NCBI GenBank assembly: GCA_005888095.1
Contig: VBKF01000096.1
Span: 1 to 64,000 of the forward strand
Direction: 5' to 3'
From: Deltaproteobacteria bacterium
GTDB taxonomy: Bacteria; Desulfobacterota; Binatia; DP-6
Length of the DNA stretch: 64,000 nt
Made by a program: the position numbers and the translations under genes. Positions 1-8,808 of this stretch are shown one piece after another. The notes under the pieces were generated by a model. It searched no databases and had not been told where the DNA came from. It saw only the letters and a list, made by a program, of their open reading frames with translations. Position 1 is the first letter of the stretch; every line of letters begins with the position of its first letter.

Positions 1-935
1 AGCGGCGGGCCGAACAGGCAGCCCGCGTTCGTGCACTGCAGGAACTTGCACGTGCCGCCCGGGCAGTCGGCGGCCGTCGTGCAGGCGTTGTGGTGATTCG
101 AGCCGCCCGAGCAGCGGTTGCCGCCCGCCTCGGTGGGCGAGGTCCCGCTCAGGGTGAGAGTCGTGCCCGTGCACGCCGCCTTGCTGAATGACTTCCCCTG
201 GTCGGGGACGGTAGAGGGCAGCGGCACCCCCACGCCCGCGCCGCCGAAGTAGAGCCCGCCGCAGTTGAGCGACAGGAAGTTCGGGTTCGTGTCTGAGGCG
301 AGGTGCCCGCAGGTGCCCGAGCCGACCCCGGTCGTGAACGTCACCTGCGACGGCGCCCCGCCCGAGCAGGTGCACGACGGGACGGTCGTGGTCGTGGTGC
401 TCGTCGTCGTGGTGGTCGACGTCGCAACCGTCGTGCTCGTGGTGGTCGTCGTCGTGCTGCTCGACGTCGCAACCGTCGTGCTCGTGGTGGTCGTCGTCGT
501 GCTGCTCGACGTCGCAACCGTCGTGCTCGTGGTGGTCGTCGTCGTGCTGCTCGATGTCGCAACCGTCGTGCTCGTGGTCGTGGTGGTCGGGGTCGTTGCC
601 ACCGTGCTCGTGGTGGTCGTGGTGGTGGTGGTCGTGGTCGTCGGCGGGCACGAGCCGGAGGCCCCACCCGGGCACAGGGTCCCGATCATATCGCCGCAGC
701 TACCGCAGGCGTTGGCACCGCTACCGCAGTCGCATGTCCCGGCTTTGCAGGCGCTTATGACAGCCTTGAAGCACCCGGACTTCGCCCCGCCCGAAAGGCC
801 TGAGAGTGCGACTTCGTCCTTGCAAGCGGTATGACCACACGGTGCCGCGCCCGCGCGGGGCACCGGCCCCACCAGCAACAGGGCGATCACTGCGATGAAG
901 GTGACAAGGCTCCCCTTCGTTCTGACGTCTGTCAT
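1..935 (-). CDS. Secreted Thr-rich linker protein, 3' end beyond the window
   Basis: The reading frame opens at an ATG (933-935) behind an AGGAG ribosome site and stays open to base 1, so only about 311 N-terminal residues are visible. Residues 1-31 form a signal peptide (charged MTDVRTK start, hydrophobic core, AGAAP cleavage region). A Cys-rich segment follows (CKAGTCDCGSG, CGSCGDMIG, CPGG), then a low-complexity Thr/Ser linker with three near-identical 15-residue repeats, VATSSSTTTTTTSTT. After the linker comes a second globular part rich in Cys and Gly (NRCSGG, CPGGTCKFLQC). The protein is probably exported to the cell surface or outside. I do not recognise the globular domains. The plus-strand Val-rich and Arg-rich frames across this DNA are shadows of the Thr repeats. 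Confidence 0.7.
   Translation of the reverse strand, partial: MTDVRTKGSLVTFIAVIALLLVGPVPRAGAAPCGHTACKDEVALSGLSGGAKSGCFKAVISACKAGTCDCGSGANACGSCGDMIGTLCPGGASGSCPPTTTTTTTTTTTSTVATTPTTTTTSTTVATSSSTTTTTTSTTVATSSSTTTTTTSTTVATSSSTTTTTTSTTVATSTTTTTSTTTTTVPSCTCSGGAPSQVTFTTGVGSGTCGHLASDTNPNFLSLNCGGLYFGGAGVGVPLPSTVPDQGKSFSKAACTGTTLTLSGTSPTEAGGNRCSGGSNHHNACTTAADCPGGTCKFLQCTNAGCLFGPP
418..597. repeat. 45-bp in-frame tandem repeat, three full units and a partial fourth
   Basis: Units begin at 418, 463, 508 and 553, each starting GACGTCGCAACC (GATGTC in the fourth). A period of 45 bp keeps frame and encodes VATSSSTTTTTTSTT on the minus strand. The first three units are almost identical, indicating recent expansion by slippage or recombination; the fourth diverges after about 30 bp. 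Confidence 0.85.
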
Positions 936-1413
936 GGGGGTTCTCCTGCGGTTGCGAGGCGTGACTGACCTTCCTCATCGTCCTCCGTGCACCAGCACGT
1001 GAGGGTGCTGACCTGGGTGACACCAGACTCGATTGCGAGCGAATCAGCAACCTGTGTTGGGCGTGAATATCTACGCGAAAAAGGGCGAGCCTTGTGTAAA
1101 AGGTTGGGGAGATCGCGCCGGTCCGACGCCCTATGGCACCTGCCCGATGTCGTGCCCGAGGGCAGGACCGGGTGGGACCAGCCGGGCGGAGCGATCCCGC
1201 ACGTATTCCCGCGTCGGATGGGGCGCCAGTCCAGGCGTGGGCGTCGCCACACCCTCTCTTATTGGTCGGACCGGAAGTCCGGAACTGGAAGCCATCATGG
1301 TATCTAGGCGCGACGGCCCGGACGCTTGGTCTTCGCGCATCCGCCGCGACCACCAACGCATGACGCCGCGCCGGCGCTTGTTCCTGCATCGCGACTCTGC
1401 TACCGAATGATCA
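936..1413. other. Divergent intergenic region
   Basis: No convincing gene is visible between the minus-strand secreted protein and the ferredoxin. Open frames here have no recognisable protein character. The stretch contains an inverted repeat CCTGCCC/GGGCAGG near 1140-1167 and CCGGA-AG-TCCGG near 1270, which could be regulatory hairpins. Both flanking promoters should lie here, but I see no strong sigma-70 match and no ribosome site before the ferredoxin ATG. Confidence 0.4.
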
Positions 1414-1884
1414 ATGCCCTTCACCATCGTCGCGGAGAACTGCACGGGCTGCACGGCCTGCGAGAAGCGCTGCCCGACGCACGCGATCAGCGGCGACCCG
1501 AAGAAGGCGTTCTTCATCGAGCCCGCCCTGTGCATCGACTGTGGCGCCTGCGGCGTCATCTGCCCGGACGAGGCGATCCTCGACACCTACGGCAACGTCA
1601 CCAAGGTGCTAAAGCGCCAGGAACGGCCGATCGCCATCGTGCACCCGGACAATTGCAACGGCTGCGGCGTCTGCATCGACGTCTGCCCGTTCGACTGCAT
1701 CTACCCCTCCCCCGAGAACCAGGCCCAGTACCTCGGCAAGGTGGAGGTCGACGAGAAGACCTGCGTCGGCTGCAAGCTGTGCGAGGAGGTGTGCGGCTGG
1801 GAGGGCATCTACATCATGCCCGGCAAGGAGAAGGCCGCCTTCCTCTCGTCGCTCGGCCACGGGCTCGACGAGAGCGCCGCGTAG
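1414..1884 (+). CDS. Four-cluster 4Fe-4S ferredoxin
   Basis: This 156-residue soluble protein has four CxxCxxCxxxC motifs, at Cys10-13-16-20, 40-43-46-50, 81-84-87-91 and 117-120-123-127. It should therefore bind four [4Fe-4S] clusters as two tandem bacterial-type ferredoxin modules. It most likely carries low-potential electrons for an oxidoreductase. The 2-oxoacid:ferredoxin oxidoreductase at 19.4-22.3 kb is a plausible partner, but it is 18 kb away and the link is inferred. The gene stands alone, 14 bp from the convergent hisG stop. The ATG has no clear ribosome site. Confidence 0.85.
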   Translation: MPFTIVAENCTGCTACEKRCPTHAISGDPKKAFFIEPALCIDCGACGVICPDEAILDTYGNVTKVLKRQERPIAIVHPDNCNGCGVCIDVCPFDCIYPSPENQAQYLGKVEVDEKTCVGCKLCEEVCGWEGIYIMPGKEKAAFLSSLGHGLDESAA

Positions 1885-1897
1885 CCCACGCGCGCCG

Positions 1898-2773
1898 CTA
1901 CCCGACGATCTTGTTCAGCGGGTACTCGATGATCCCGACCGCCCCGGCGCGCAGGAGCCGCGGGATCAAGTCGCGCACCGTGGCCTCCGCGATGACGCTC
2001 TCGACCGCGAACCAGTCGGTCGCGTTGAGGTTCGAAACCGTCGGCGCCGTGATCGCGGGCAGGAGCGCGATCACCTCCTGGAGCCGGGCTGCCGGCACGT
2101 TCATCTTGAGCCCGACCTGGGCTTCGGCGCGGAGCGCGCCCGCCAGCAGCAGGCCGATCTGCTCGACCTTCTCGCGCTTCCAGCCGACGCCCCAGGCAGC
2201 GCGGTTGGCGATCAGCTGGGGCACCGACTCGAAGAGCTCGCACACGATGCGCAGCCCGTGCGCGCGGATCGTCGAGCCGGTTTCGGTGACCTCGACGATG
2301 GCGTCGACCAGTCCCTCGGCGACCTTGGCCTCGGTGGCGCCCCACGAGAACTCGATCTGCACGTCGATGCCGCGCTCGGCGAACCAGCGCCGGGTGTAGC
2401 CCACCAGCTCGGTGGCGATGCGCCCGCCACGCAGGTCCTCCGGCCGCTGCACGCGCGAATCGGGGCCGACGACCAGCACCCAGCGCGTGGGGCGCAGGCT
2501 CGTCTTGGAGTAGACGAGCTCGTGCGCGACGACGACGTCCGCGTCGTGCTCGAGGACCCAGTCGCGGCCGGTGATGCCCGCGTCGAGCGTGCCGCTCTCG
2601 ACGTAGCGGGCCATCTCCTGCGCGCGCACGAGGAGACAGCGGAGGCTCGGGTCATCGACGGTGGGGAAGTAGCTGCGCGCGTCGGCGTTGATCTTCCAGC
2701 CCGAGCGGCGGAAGAGCTCGATCGTCGCGGCCTCGAGGCTGCCCTTCGGGATGCCGAGCCGGAGGACGCTCAT
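1898..2773 (-). CDS. hisG: ATP phosphoribosyltransferase, long form
   Basis: HisG condenses ATP and PRPP, the first step of histidine synthesis. At 291 residues this is the long form, which carries a C-terminal ACT-like regulatory domain (about residues 210-291) for histidine feedback and does not need HisZ. The N-terminal catalytic part shows [10 protein letters not shown], the [13 protein letters not shown] segment and the PRPP-loop-like [14 protein letters not shown]. Its ATG overlaps the hisI stop as TGATG, so the two are probably translationally coupled; a TTG one codon upstream is an alternative start. Only hisI and hisG are here; the other his genes lie outside the window. Confidence 0.95.
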   Translation of the reverse strand: MSVLRLGIPKGSLEAATIELFRRSGWKINADARSYFPTVDDPSLRCLLVRAQEMARYVESGTLDAGITGRDWVLEHDADVVVAHELVYSKTSLRPTRWVLVVGPDSRVQRPEDLRGGRIATELVGYTRRWFAERGIDVQIEFSWGATEAKVAEGLVDAIVEVTETGSTIRAHGLRIVCELFESVPQLIANRAAWGVGWKREKVEQIGLLLAGALRAEAQVGLKMNVPAARLQEVIALLPAITAPTVSNLNATDWFAVESVIAEATVRDLIPRLLRAGAVGIIEYPLNKIVG

Positions 2774-3147
2774 CAATCGCGTGGCGCCTCGCGAGGCGTG
2801 GCGATCACGCGCCAGTCGGCGCCGTCGCGGCCCTCGACGCGGCGGAAGAAGCAGCTTCGGTAGCCGAGGTGACAGGCGACGTCACCCACCTGCTCGACCC
2901 GCAGCAGGACGGCATCCGCGTCGCAGTCGACCAGTACCTCGCGTACGTGCTGCAGGTGACCGGAGGTCTCGCCCTTCACCCAGAGGGCCTTGCGCGAGGT
3001 GCTCCAGTAGGTGGCCTGGCGGGTGGCGAGCGTCCGCTGCCACGCCTCGCGGTTCATGTAGGCGACCATCAGGATCTCGCCGCTCGCCGCGTCCTGCGCG
3101 ATCGCCGGCACGAGGCCGCCCCGCTTCTCGAAGTCGGGCTCCGGCAT
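2773..3147 (-). CDS. hisI: Phosphoribosyl-AMP cyclohydrolase
   Basis: HisI opens the adenine ring of phosphoribosyl-AMP in step three of histidine synthesis. The 124-residue product is the stand-alone cyclohydrolase without a HisE domain. It shows [10 protein letters not shown], the YWSTSRK substrate segment, GETSGH, the metal-binding DCDAD, and [15 protein letters not shown] with the zinc-ligand Cys/His residues. The ATG at 3147 was chosen because the protein starts a few residues before the conserved [10 protein letters not shown]; the frame continues upstream but without homology. It is divergent from lpxD across 75 bp and overlaps hisG by one base. Confidence 0.95.
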   Translation of the reverse strand: MPEPDFEKRGGLVPAIAQDAASGEILMVAYMNREAWQRTLATRQATYWSTSRKALWVKGETSGHLQHVREVLVDCDADAVLLRVEQVGDVACHLGYRSCFFRRVEGRDGADWRVIATPREAPRD

Positions 3148-3222
3148 GGCCTCGCTCCTAGCATGCCGCGGGTGCGCGGGCGAGAGTTGGACGATCACAC
3201 GAGCGTCGGCTAAAGGACCCGC

Positions 3223-4248
3223 ATGAAGCTCTCCGAGATCGCGCGGGTGCTCGGCTGCGAGCTGCGAGGCGACGGCGACGTCGAGATCACAGACGTGGCG
3301 CCGATCGAGGACGCGCCGCCGGGGACGCTCACGTTCGTGGCCGATCGCCGCCACGCGCATGGGCTCGCCGGCTCGCGCGCGGCGGCGGTGCTGCTCCCGC
3401 CCGACGCCCCCGACGTGCCGCTGCCCTCGCTGCGCAGCCCGGAGCCGTATGCCGCCTTCGTCGCCGCGGTCGAGCTCTTCCACCGGCCGTGGCGGCCGGA
3501 GCCCGGCGTGCATCCGACGGCGGTGGTCGCGGCAACGGCGAAGATCGGTCCCGAGGCCGCCATCGGACCGCACGTCGTCATCGGTGAACGGGCGGTGATC
3601 GGACGCCGCGCGGTGCTCGATGCGCACGTCGTCATCTACCGCGACGTCCGGATCGGCGACGCCTTCACGGCGTATGCGGGCGTGGTGGTGCGCGAGGGCG
3701 TGCGGATCGGCCACCGCGTCACGCTGCACGCGGGCGCGGTGATCGGCAGCGACGGCTTCGGCTTCCTGCCGCTGGCCGAGGGCAACCGCAAGATCCCCCA
3801 AGTCGGGACCGTGGTCGTCGAGGACGATGTCGAGATCGGCGCCAACGCCACGGTCGATCGTGCCACGCTCGGCGCCACCGTGGTCGGCCGCGGCACGAAG
3901 ATCGACAACCTGGTGATGGTGGGGCACGGCTGCCGGATCGGCCCGCACTGCCTGATCGCCGGACAGGTGGGTCTGGCGGGCAGCACGACGCTCGGGGCGC
4001 GGGTGATGCTCGGCGGGCAGGCGGGCTCGGCCGGCCACCTGACCGTGGGCGACGGGGCTCGCATTGCCGCCCAGTCCGGGGTCCCTCGGGATCTTCCCGC
4101 CGGCGGCGAGTACGCGGGCTATCCCGCCGTCGAGGCCCGCGAATGGCGGCGCGTCTCGGCGAGCCTGCCACGCCTGCCCGATCTGTTGCGGCGCGTGCGC
4201 CGCGTGGAGCGGGCCCTCGGGATCGGCGCCGCGGAGGAGCCCGGATGA
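3223..4248 (+). CDS. lpxD: UDP-3-O-acylglucosamine N-acyltransferase
   Basis: LpxD adds the second hydroxyacyl chain to UDP-acylglucosamine, using acyl-ACP, in lipid A synthesis. The 341 residues match the family. An N-terminal uridine-binding domain (about 1-100, with [10 protein letters not shown]) is followed by a long left-handed beta-helix of hexapeptide repeats ([20 protein letters not shown] onward). The probable catalytic His is in NLVMVGHGC and the GSDGFGF acyl-binding segment is present. A basic C-terminal helix ([10 protein letters not shown]) fits trimer packing. The presence of this gene supports an outer membrane with LPS. It is not in the usual lpxD-fabZ-lpxA cluster. Confidence 0.95.
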   Translation: MKLSEIARVLGCELRGDGDVEITDVAPIEDAPPGTLTFVADRRHAHGLAGSRAAAVLLPPDAPDVPLPSLRSPEPYAAFVAAVELFHRPWRPEPGVHPTAVVAATAKIGPEAAIGPHVVIGERAVIGRRAVLDAHVVIYRDVRIGDAFTAYAGVVVREGVRIGHRVTLHAGAVIGSDGFGFLPLAEGNRKIPQVGTVVVEDDVEIGANATVDRATLGATVVGRGTKIDNLVMVGHGCRIGPHCLIAGQVGLAGSTTLGARVMLGGQAGSAGHLTVGDGARIAAQSGVPRDLPAGGEYAGYPAVEAREWRRVSASLPRLPDLLRRVRRVERALGIGAAEEPG

Positions 4249-4267
4249 CCGAGGCCGCAGCCGCCCT

Positions 4268-4295
4268 TTGTCGGCGTTTCCCACCGGGCTATAGT
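4268..4295 (+). promoter_or_regulatory. Candidate sigma-70 promoter for DUF177-rpmF-fab
   Basis: TTGTCG (4268-4273) and TATAGT (4290-4295) are separated by 16 bp. The -10 matches consensus at five of six positions and the -35 at four. It lies 18 bp before the DUF177 ATG, just after lpxD ends. The leader would be very short. Confidence 0.4.
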
Positions 4296-4313
4296 GACTT
4301 CGGCCCCCACGCC

Positions 4314-4826
4314 ATGAAGATCACGGTCAGCGACATCAAGGCGGAGCCGCAGCACCTCTCGTACGTCGAGGAAGTGGAGGAGCTGAACCAGCGGCTCGGC
4401 CGCGGCGTCCGCGACTTCCAGGTCGCCCCGGGCATGGACGTGGACGTGGAGTATTACCGCGCCGGTCTCGATCTGTTCTTCCAGGGCACGGTGCGCGGCG
4501 AGGTGGTCGGGAGCTGCGCGCGTTGCCTCGAGGAATATCCCTTCCCGCTCGATCGGCGCTTCGCCTTCGTGCTCACGCCGCGCGTCGCGGCGGGCGTCGC
4601 GAAGGGAGAGCTGTCCGTCGAGGAGCTCGAGCTCGCCACCTACACGGGCGAGGAGGTCGACCTCACCCCGCTCGTCTACGAGGAGACCATCCTGGCACTG
4701 CCGACGCGCGCCCTGTGCGGGGAGGGCTGCCGGGGGCTCTGCCAGCGCTGCGGCGCGAACCTGAACGAGGGCCCGTGCGGATGTGCCCGCGCGGAGGATC
4801 CCGCCGCGCATCCGCGAGCCAAGTAG
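4314..4826 (+). CDS. DUF177 / YceD family protein
   Basis: This 170-residue protein belongs to the DUF177 (YceD) family, almost always encoded just before rpmF; in plants and bacteria the family is linked to 23S rRNA accumulation. Visible features are the SCARCLEEY motif at about residues 64-72, the central acidic stretch, and a C-terminal Cys-rich knuckle ([17 protein letters not shown]). These Cys pairs suggest metal binding. I start at ATG 4314, which gives the family's KITVSDI-like N-terminus; the open frame upstream overlaps lpxD and is not needed. It is 24 bp from rpmF. Confidence 0.88.
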   Translation: MKITVSDIKAEPQHLSYVEEVEELNQRLGRGVRDFQVAPGMDVDVEYYRAGLDLFFQGTVRGEVVGSCARCLEEYPFPLDRRFAFVLTPRVAAGVAKGELSVEELELATYTGEEVDLTPLVYEETILALPTRALCGEGCRGLCQRCGANLNEGPCGCARAEDPAAHPRAK

Positions 4827-4850
4827 CCGCCGGCAAGAGGAGGAGACCCG

Positions 4851-5033
4851 ATGGCCGTCCCCAAGCGCCGCACGTCGGCGGCGAAGCGAGACAAGCGGCG
4901 CGCGCACGACGCGCTCCAGGCACCCCACGTGATCGCCTGTCCGCAGTGTGGCGAGGCGACGCAGCGCCATCGCGCCTGTCCGCACTGCGGCACGTACCGC
5001 GGCCGCAAGGTCGTCGACGTCGAGGAAGGCTAG
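4851..5033 (+). CDS. rpmF: Ribosomal protein L32
   Basis: L32 is a small large-subunit ribosomal protein. The 60 residues show the universal MAVPKRRTS start and basic N-terminal half. A zinc knuckle, CPQC and CPHC separated by 12 residues, marks this as the zinc-binding form. An AGGAGGAGA ribosome site lies just upstream. The usual next genes, plsX and fabH, are absent and fabD follows after 29 bp. Confidence 0.97.
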   Translation: MAVPKRRTSAAKRDKRRAHDALQAPHVIACPQCGEATQRHRACPHCGTYRGRKVVDVEEG

Positions 5034-5062
5034 GGCAACGTGGCGCGCCCGGGGGCGGTCTG

Positions 5063-5998
5063 ATGGCGGCGGCTGCCGTCTGCCTCTTTCCGGGGCAGGG
5101 ATCGCAGCGCGTCGGCATGGGGCGCGATCTCGCGGAGGCGTTTCCGGTCGCGCGGCGCACGTTCGAGGAGGCCGACGACCGTCTCGGCATGCCGCTCTCG
5201 CGCCTCTGCTTCGACGGGCCCGAAGCCGTGCTGCGGCTCACCGAGCACGCCCAGCCCGCGATCCTCACGGTCAGCGTGTGCGTCTATCGCGTCCTCCTCG
5301 AGACGAGCGGGCTCGTGCCGGCGGCCGTCTGCGGGCACAGCCTCGGCGAGTGGTCCGCGCTCGTCGCGGCGGGCGCTCTCGACTTCGGCGATGCGGTTCG
5401 CGGCGTGCGCGAGCGCGGCCGGCTGATGCAGGAGGCGGTGCCTCCGGGCGAAGGCGCGATGGCGGCCGTCCTCGGGCTCGAGGCGGAGGCCGTGGCCAGC
5501 CTCTGCGCCGCGGCCGCCGGCACCGATGTGCTGGCCCCTGCCAACCTGAACGGCGGGGGGCAGATCGTGGTCGCGGGTCATGCGCGGGCGGTCGAGCGTC
5601 TCGCGGAGCTCGCGACCGCGAGGCGGGGCCGGGTGCAGCGCCTGCCCGTGAGCGCGCCGTTTCACTGCGCGCTGATGGCGCCGGCGGCGGCCGGGCTCGA
5701 ACGCTTTCTCGCCGGCGTCTCGTTTCGTACGCCGGCGGTCCCGGTGGTGACGAGCGTCGCGGCACGTCCGGTGGCGAGCGCCGCCGAGCTGCCCTCGCTG
5801 CTCGTGCGTCAGGTGACCGCGCCCGTACGGTGGGAGGAGACGGTGCGGGAGCTCGCCCGCTTCGGGGCCAGGCTCGCGCTCGAGATCGGCCCCGGGCACG
5901 TGCTCACCGGACTCACGAAGCGCATCGAGCCCGCCCTCGCCGGCGTGCCGGTCGGCGACCTCGACGGCATCGCGCGCGCCCGGGAGCTGCTTGCGTGA
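5063..5998 (+). CDS. fabD: Malonyl-CoA:ACP transacylase
   Basis: FabD moves malonyl groups from CoA to acyl carrier protein for fatty-acid elongation in the cytoplasm. The 311-residue protein shows LFPGQGSQ at 8-15, the nucleophile elbow GHSLGE with Ser93, the oxyanion Gln in PGQGSQ, and catalytic His201 in SAPFHCALM. The ATG at 5063 gives the standard short N-terminus; the open frame continues upstream over rpmF without homology. Its stop overlaps the fabG GTG as GTGA, implying coupled translation. Confidence 0.96.
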   Translation: MAAAAVCLFPGQGSQRVGMGRDLAEAFPVARRTFEEADDRLGMPLSRLCFDGPEAVLRLTEHAQPAILTVSVCVYRVLLETSGLVPAAVCGHSLGEWSALVAAGALDFGDAVRGVRERGRLMQEAVPPGEGAMAAVLGLEAEAVASLCAAAAGTDVLAPANLNGGGQIVVAGHARAVERLAELATARRGRVQRLPVSAPFHCALMAPAAAGLERFLAGVSFRTPAVPVVTSVAARPVASAAELPSLLVRQVTAPVRWEETVRELARFGARLALEIGPGHVLTGLTKRIEPALAGVPVGDLDGIARARELLA

Positions 5999-6744
5999 GC
6001 GGCGCGCTCGACGGCCAGCTCGCCCTGGTGACGGGCGCGTCACGCGGCATCGGCCGGGCGATCGCCCTGGCGCTGGGCGGCGCGGGGGCCGAGGTGGTGG
6101 CGAGCTATCTCGCGAACGACGCGGCGGCGGAGGACACCGTGCGGCTGATCGGTGCACGCGGCGGGGTTGCGACCGCCGTCCGCTTCGACGTCGGCGACGC
6201 CGAGGCCGTGCGTCACGCCGTGCAAAACATCGTTGACCGAAGGGGGAGAATTGATATCCTGGTGAACAATGCCGGACTGGCGATGGACGCCCTGCTCCTG
6301 CGTCTCAAGGCAGAAGACTGGGAGCGCGCCCTGCGGGTCAACCTGACGGGCGTCTTTCACTGCACGCGGGCGGCGCTCCGGCCCATGGTCCGGGCCCGTT
6401 ACGGCCGGATCGTCAACCTCACCTCGGTCGTCGCGGAAATGGGCAACGCGGGGCAGGCGGCCTACGCGGCGGCCAAGGCCGGGGTGATCGGGCTCACCAA
6501 GTCGCTCGCCCGCGAGGTCGCCGCCCGCGGCATCACCGTGAACGCGGTCGCGCCGGGGTTCGTCGAGACCGACATGGTCGGGACGCTGAGCGACGAGCAG
6601 AGGAGCTTCTACACGAGCGTCATTCCCGCGGGACGCATGGCCGCCGCCGACGAGATCGCCGCGGCGGTCGCCTTTCTCGCCTCGCCCGGCGCGGGGTACA
6701 TCACCGGACACGTCCTCGACGTGAACGGTGGCCTCTACATGTGA
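5995..6744 (+). CDS. fabG: 3-oxoacyl-ACP reductase
   Basis: FabG reduces 3-ketoacyl-ACP with NADPH. It is a 249-residue short-chain dehydrogenase: TGASRGIG cofactor loop at 13-20, NNAG at 91-94, catalytic Ser144, Tyr157 and Lys161 (YAAAK), and the PGFVETDM loop. The GTG start overlaps the fabD stop by four bases (GTGA). The order fabD-fabG-acpP is standard for type II fatty-acid synthesis. Confidence 0.95.
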   Translation: MSGALDGQLALVTGASRGIGRAIALALGGAGAEVVASYLANDAAAEDTVRLIGARGGVATAVRFDVGDAEAVRHAVQNIVDRRGRIDILVNNAGLAMDALLLRLKAEDWERALRVNLTGVFHCTRAALRPMVRARYGRIVNLTSVVAEMGNAGQAAYAAAKAGVIGLTKSLAREVAARGITVNAVAPGFVETDMVGTLSDEQRSFYTSVIPAGRMAAADEIAAAVAFLASPGAGYITGHVLDVNGGLYM

Positions 6745-6782
6745 GGCGCGCGGGGCGCGAGAGGCAGGTCAGGAGGGGCACG

Positions 6783-7019
6783 ATGGCAGCGAGCGTGGAG
6801 CAGAAGGTGAGGGAGATCATCTGCGAGCAGCTCGGCGTGAGCGAGGAGGAGGTGACGCCGGAGGCGTCCTTCATCGAGGACCTCGGCGCCGATTCGCTCG
6901 ACATCGTCGAGCTCGTGATGGCGCTCGAGGAAGAGTACGACATGGAGATCTCGGACGAGGAGGCGGAGAAGATCCGCACCGTGCGGGACGTCGTCAACTA
7001 CATCGAGAGCCACAAGTAA
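6783..7019 (+). CDS. acpP: Acyl carrier protein
   Basis: This is the central acyl carrier protein of fatty-acid synthesis, 78 residues and strongly acidic. The 4'-phosphopantetheine attachment site is Ser38 in GADSLD, and helix II reads [15 protein letters not shown] as in canonical ACPs. A strong AGGAGGGG ribosome site precedes the ATG at 6783. fabF, which commonly follows acpP, is missing; glyA comes next after 19 bp. Compare the divergent carrier-domain fusions at 53.3-54.5 kb. Confidence 0.98.
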   Translation: MAASVEQKVREIICEQLGVSEEEVTPEASFIEDLGADSLDIVELVMALEEEYDMEISDEEAEKIRTVRDVVNYIESHK

Positions 7020-7038
7020 GGGGCAGGTAACGGGATAG

Positions 7039-8289
7039 ATGGCCGCCGCACTCGAACGGACCGATCCGGAGATCTTCGCGGCCATCGGCCGGGAAACGGA
7101 GCGGCAGCGGTACAACCTCGAGCTCATCGCCTCGGAGAACATCGTCAGCGAGGCGGTGCTCGAGGCGCAGGGCTCGGTGCTCACCAACAAGTACGCCGAG
7201 GGGCTGCCCGGCCGGCGCTACTACGGCGGCTGCGAGTTCGTCGATCAGGTCGAGCAGCTGGCGATCGATCGCGCCCGCGCGCTCTTCGGCGCCGAGGGAG
7301 CGAACGTCCAGCCCCACTCCGGCGCGCAGGCGAACATGTGCGTGTACTTCGCCGAGCTCGAGCCCGGTGACACGATCCTCGCCATGAACCTCGCGCACGG
7401 AGGCCACCTCACGCACGGCAGCCCGGTCAATTTCTCGGGCCGTTTTTTCCGCGTCGTGCCGTACGGCGTGCGCGAGTCCGACGGGCGCATCGACCTCGAC
7501 CAGGTCCGCGAGCTGGCGCGGCGCGAGCGGCCGAAGATGCTCGTCGTCGGCCATTCGGCGTACCCGCGGGCGATCGACTTCGCCCCCTTCCGGGCGATCG
7601 CCGACGAGGTGGGAGCGACCGTGATGGCCGACATGGCCCACTTCGCGGGCCTGGTCGCCGCCGGCATCCATCCGTCTCCCGTGCCCCACTGCGAATTCGT
7701 CACCACGACGACGCACAAGACGCTGCGGGGTCCGCGCGGCGGGATGATTCTCTTCCGCGAGGCCCATGCGAAGACGATCAACGCCTCGGTGTTCCCCGGC
7801 AATCAGGGCGGTCCGCTGATGCACGTCATCGCCGCCAAGGCGGTGGCGCTGAAGGAGGCGTCGTCGCCCGAGTTCCGGGCCTACCAGCGGCAGGTCGTCG
7901 CCAACGCGCAAGCGCTCGGCCAGGGCCTCGTGCGCCGCGGCTTTCGTCTGGCATCGGGCGGCACGGACAACCACCTGCTGCTGGTCGACCTCCGCGGCAC
8001 CGAGCTCTCGGGCAAGGTCGCCCAGGAGACCCTCGACAAGGCGCGCATCACGGTCAACAAGAACGCGGTGCCCTTCGACCCGCGCCCGCCCTTCGTGACC
8101 AGCGGCATCCGCCTCGGGACGCCCGCGGTCACCACGCGCGGCATGCGCGAGGTGGAGATGGACGCGATCGCGGAGCTGATCCGGCGCGGCCTCGAGCACG
8201 TGGGCGACGACCGAGCGCTCGCCGCGCTCGGCGCCGAGGTGCGCGACCTCTGTGCCCGCTTCCCGATCTACCCCGGCCGCGGCGCCTGA
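7039..8289 (+). CDS. glyA: Serine hydroxymethyltransferase
   Basis: GlyA interconverts serine and glycine with tetrahydrofolate and feeds one-carbon units to purine synthesis. The 416-residue PLP enzyme shows LIASENIVS near residue 30, [20 protein letters not shown], and the Schiff-base Lys227 in [14 protein letters not shown]. The C-terminal substrate-binding Arg lies in [15 protein letters not shown]. It sits between acpP and nrdR on the same strand with 9 bp to nrdR. Confidence 0.97.
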   Translation: MAAALERTDPEIFAAIGRETERQRYNLELIASENIVSEAVLEAQGSVLTNKYAEGLPGRRYYGGCEFVDQVEQLAIDRARALFGAEGANVQPHSGAQANMCVYFAELEPGDTILAMNLAHGGHLTHGSPVNFSGRFFRVVPYGVRESDGRIDLDQVRELARRERPKMLVVGHSAYPRAIDFAPFRAIADEVGATVMADMAHFAGLVAAGIHPSPVPHCEFVTTTTHKTLRGPRGGMILFREAHAKTINASVFPGNQGGPLMHVIAAKAVALKEASSPEFRAYQRQVVANAQALGQGLVRRGFRLASGGTDNHLLLVDLRGTELSGKVAQETLDKARITVNKNAVPFDPRPPFVTSGIRLGTPAVTTRGMREVEMDAIAELIRRGLEHVGDDRALAALGAEVRDLCARFPIYPGRGA

Positions 8290-8298
8290 CGGCCCGCG

Positions 8299-8808
8299 AT
8301 GCGCTGCCCCTTCTGCCACGGCCTGGAGAACCGGGTCGTGGACTCACGGCTCGCGAAGGAGGGCGACGTCATCCGGCGGCGCCGGCACTGCGGCGGCTGC
8401 GCGCGCCGCTTCACGACCTACGAGCGGGTCGACGAGGTGCTGCCGATGGTCGTCAAGAAGGACGGCCGGCGCGAACCCTTCGACCGCCAGAAGATCGTCA
8501 GCGGCTTGAAGCGCGCGTGCGAGAAGCGTCCGGTCTCGGTCGACGCCATCGAGGCCGTGGTCGACAAGATCGAGCGCCAGCTCCAGGAGCGTGGCGAGCG
8601 CGAGCTCGAGAGCCGCGAGATCGGCGAAGCCGTCATGCGGGAGCTGCACGCGCTCGACGCCGTGGCCTACGTGCGCTTCGCGTCGGTGTACCGATCCTTC
8701 CGCGACGTCCACGAGTTCATGCGCGAGCTCGAGGACCTGATCGCGGAGAGGCGCCGGACGCCGCGCCGCCGGCGTGCCGCGCGCGGCGCCGGGCGTCGCA
8801 GCGCGTGA
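8299..8808 (+). CDS. nrdR: Transcriptional repressor NrdR
   Basis: NrdR senses ATP/dATP and represses ribonucleotide reductase genes through NrdR boxes. It has an N-terminal zinc ribbon (Cys3, Cys6, Cys31, Cys34) and an ATP-cone from about residue 49 ([16 protein letters not shown]). The 169 residues include an unusual very basic C-terminal tail of about 20 residues after the ATP-cone (RRRTPRRRR), which may be disordered. glyA-nrdR-ribD is a common bacterial order. The last bases overlap ribD as GTGA. Confidence 0.95.
   Translation: MRCPFCHGLENRVVDSRLAKEGDVIRRRRHCGGCARRFTTYERVDEVLPMVVKKDGRREPFDRQKIVSGLKRACEKRPVSVDAIEAVVDKIERQLQERGERELESREIGEAVMRELHALDAVAYVRFASVYRSFRDVHEFMRELEDLIAERRRTPRRRRAARGAGRRSA

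Noticed and set aside
265-834. Plus-strand Val-rich open frame
   Set aside because: It is the complement of the Thr-rich repeat of the minus-strand secreted protein, which has a signal peptide and ribosome site; the Val-rich frame has neither.
1326-2399. Plus-strand 357-codon frame
   Set aside because: It overlaps the ferredoxin out of frame and is antisense to hisG; no protein features.
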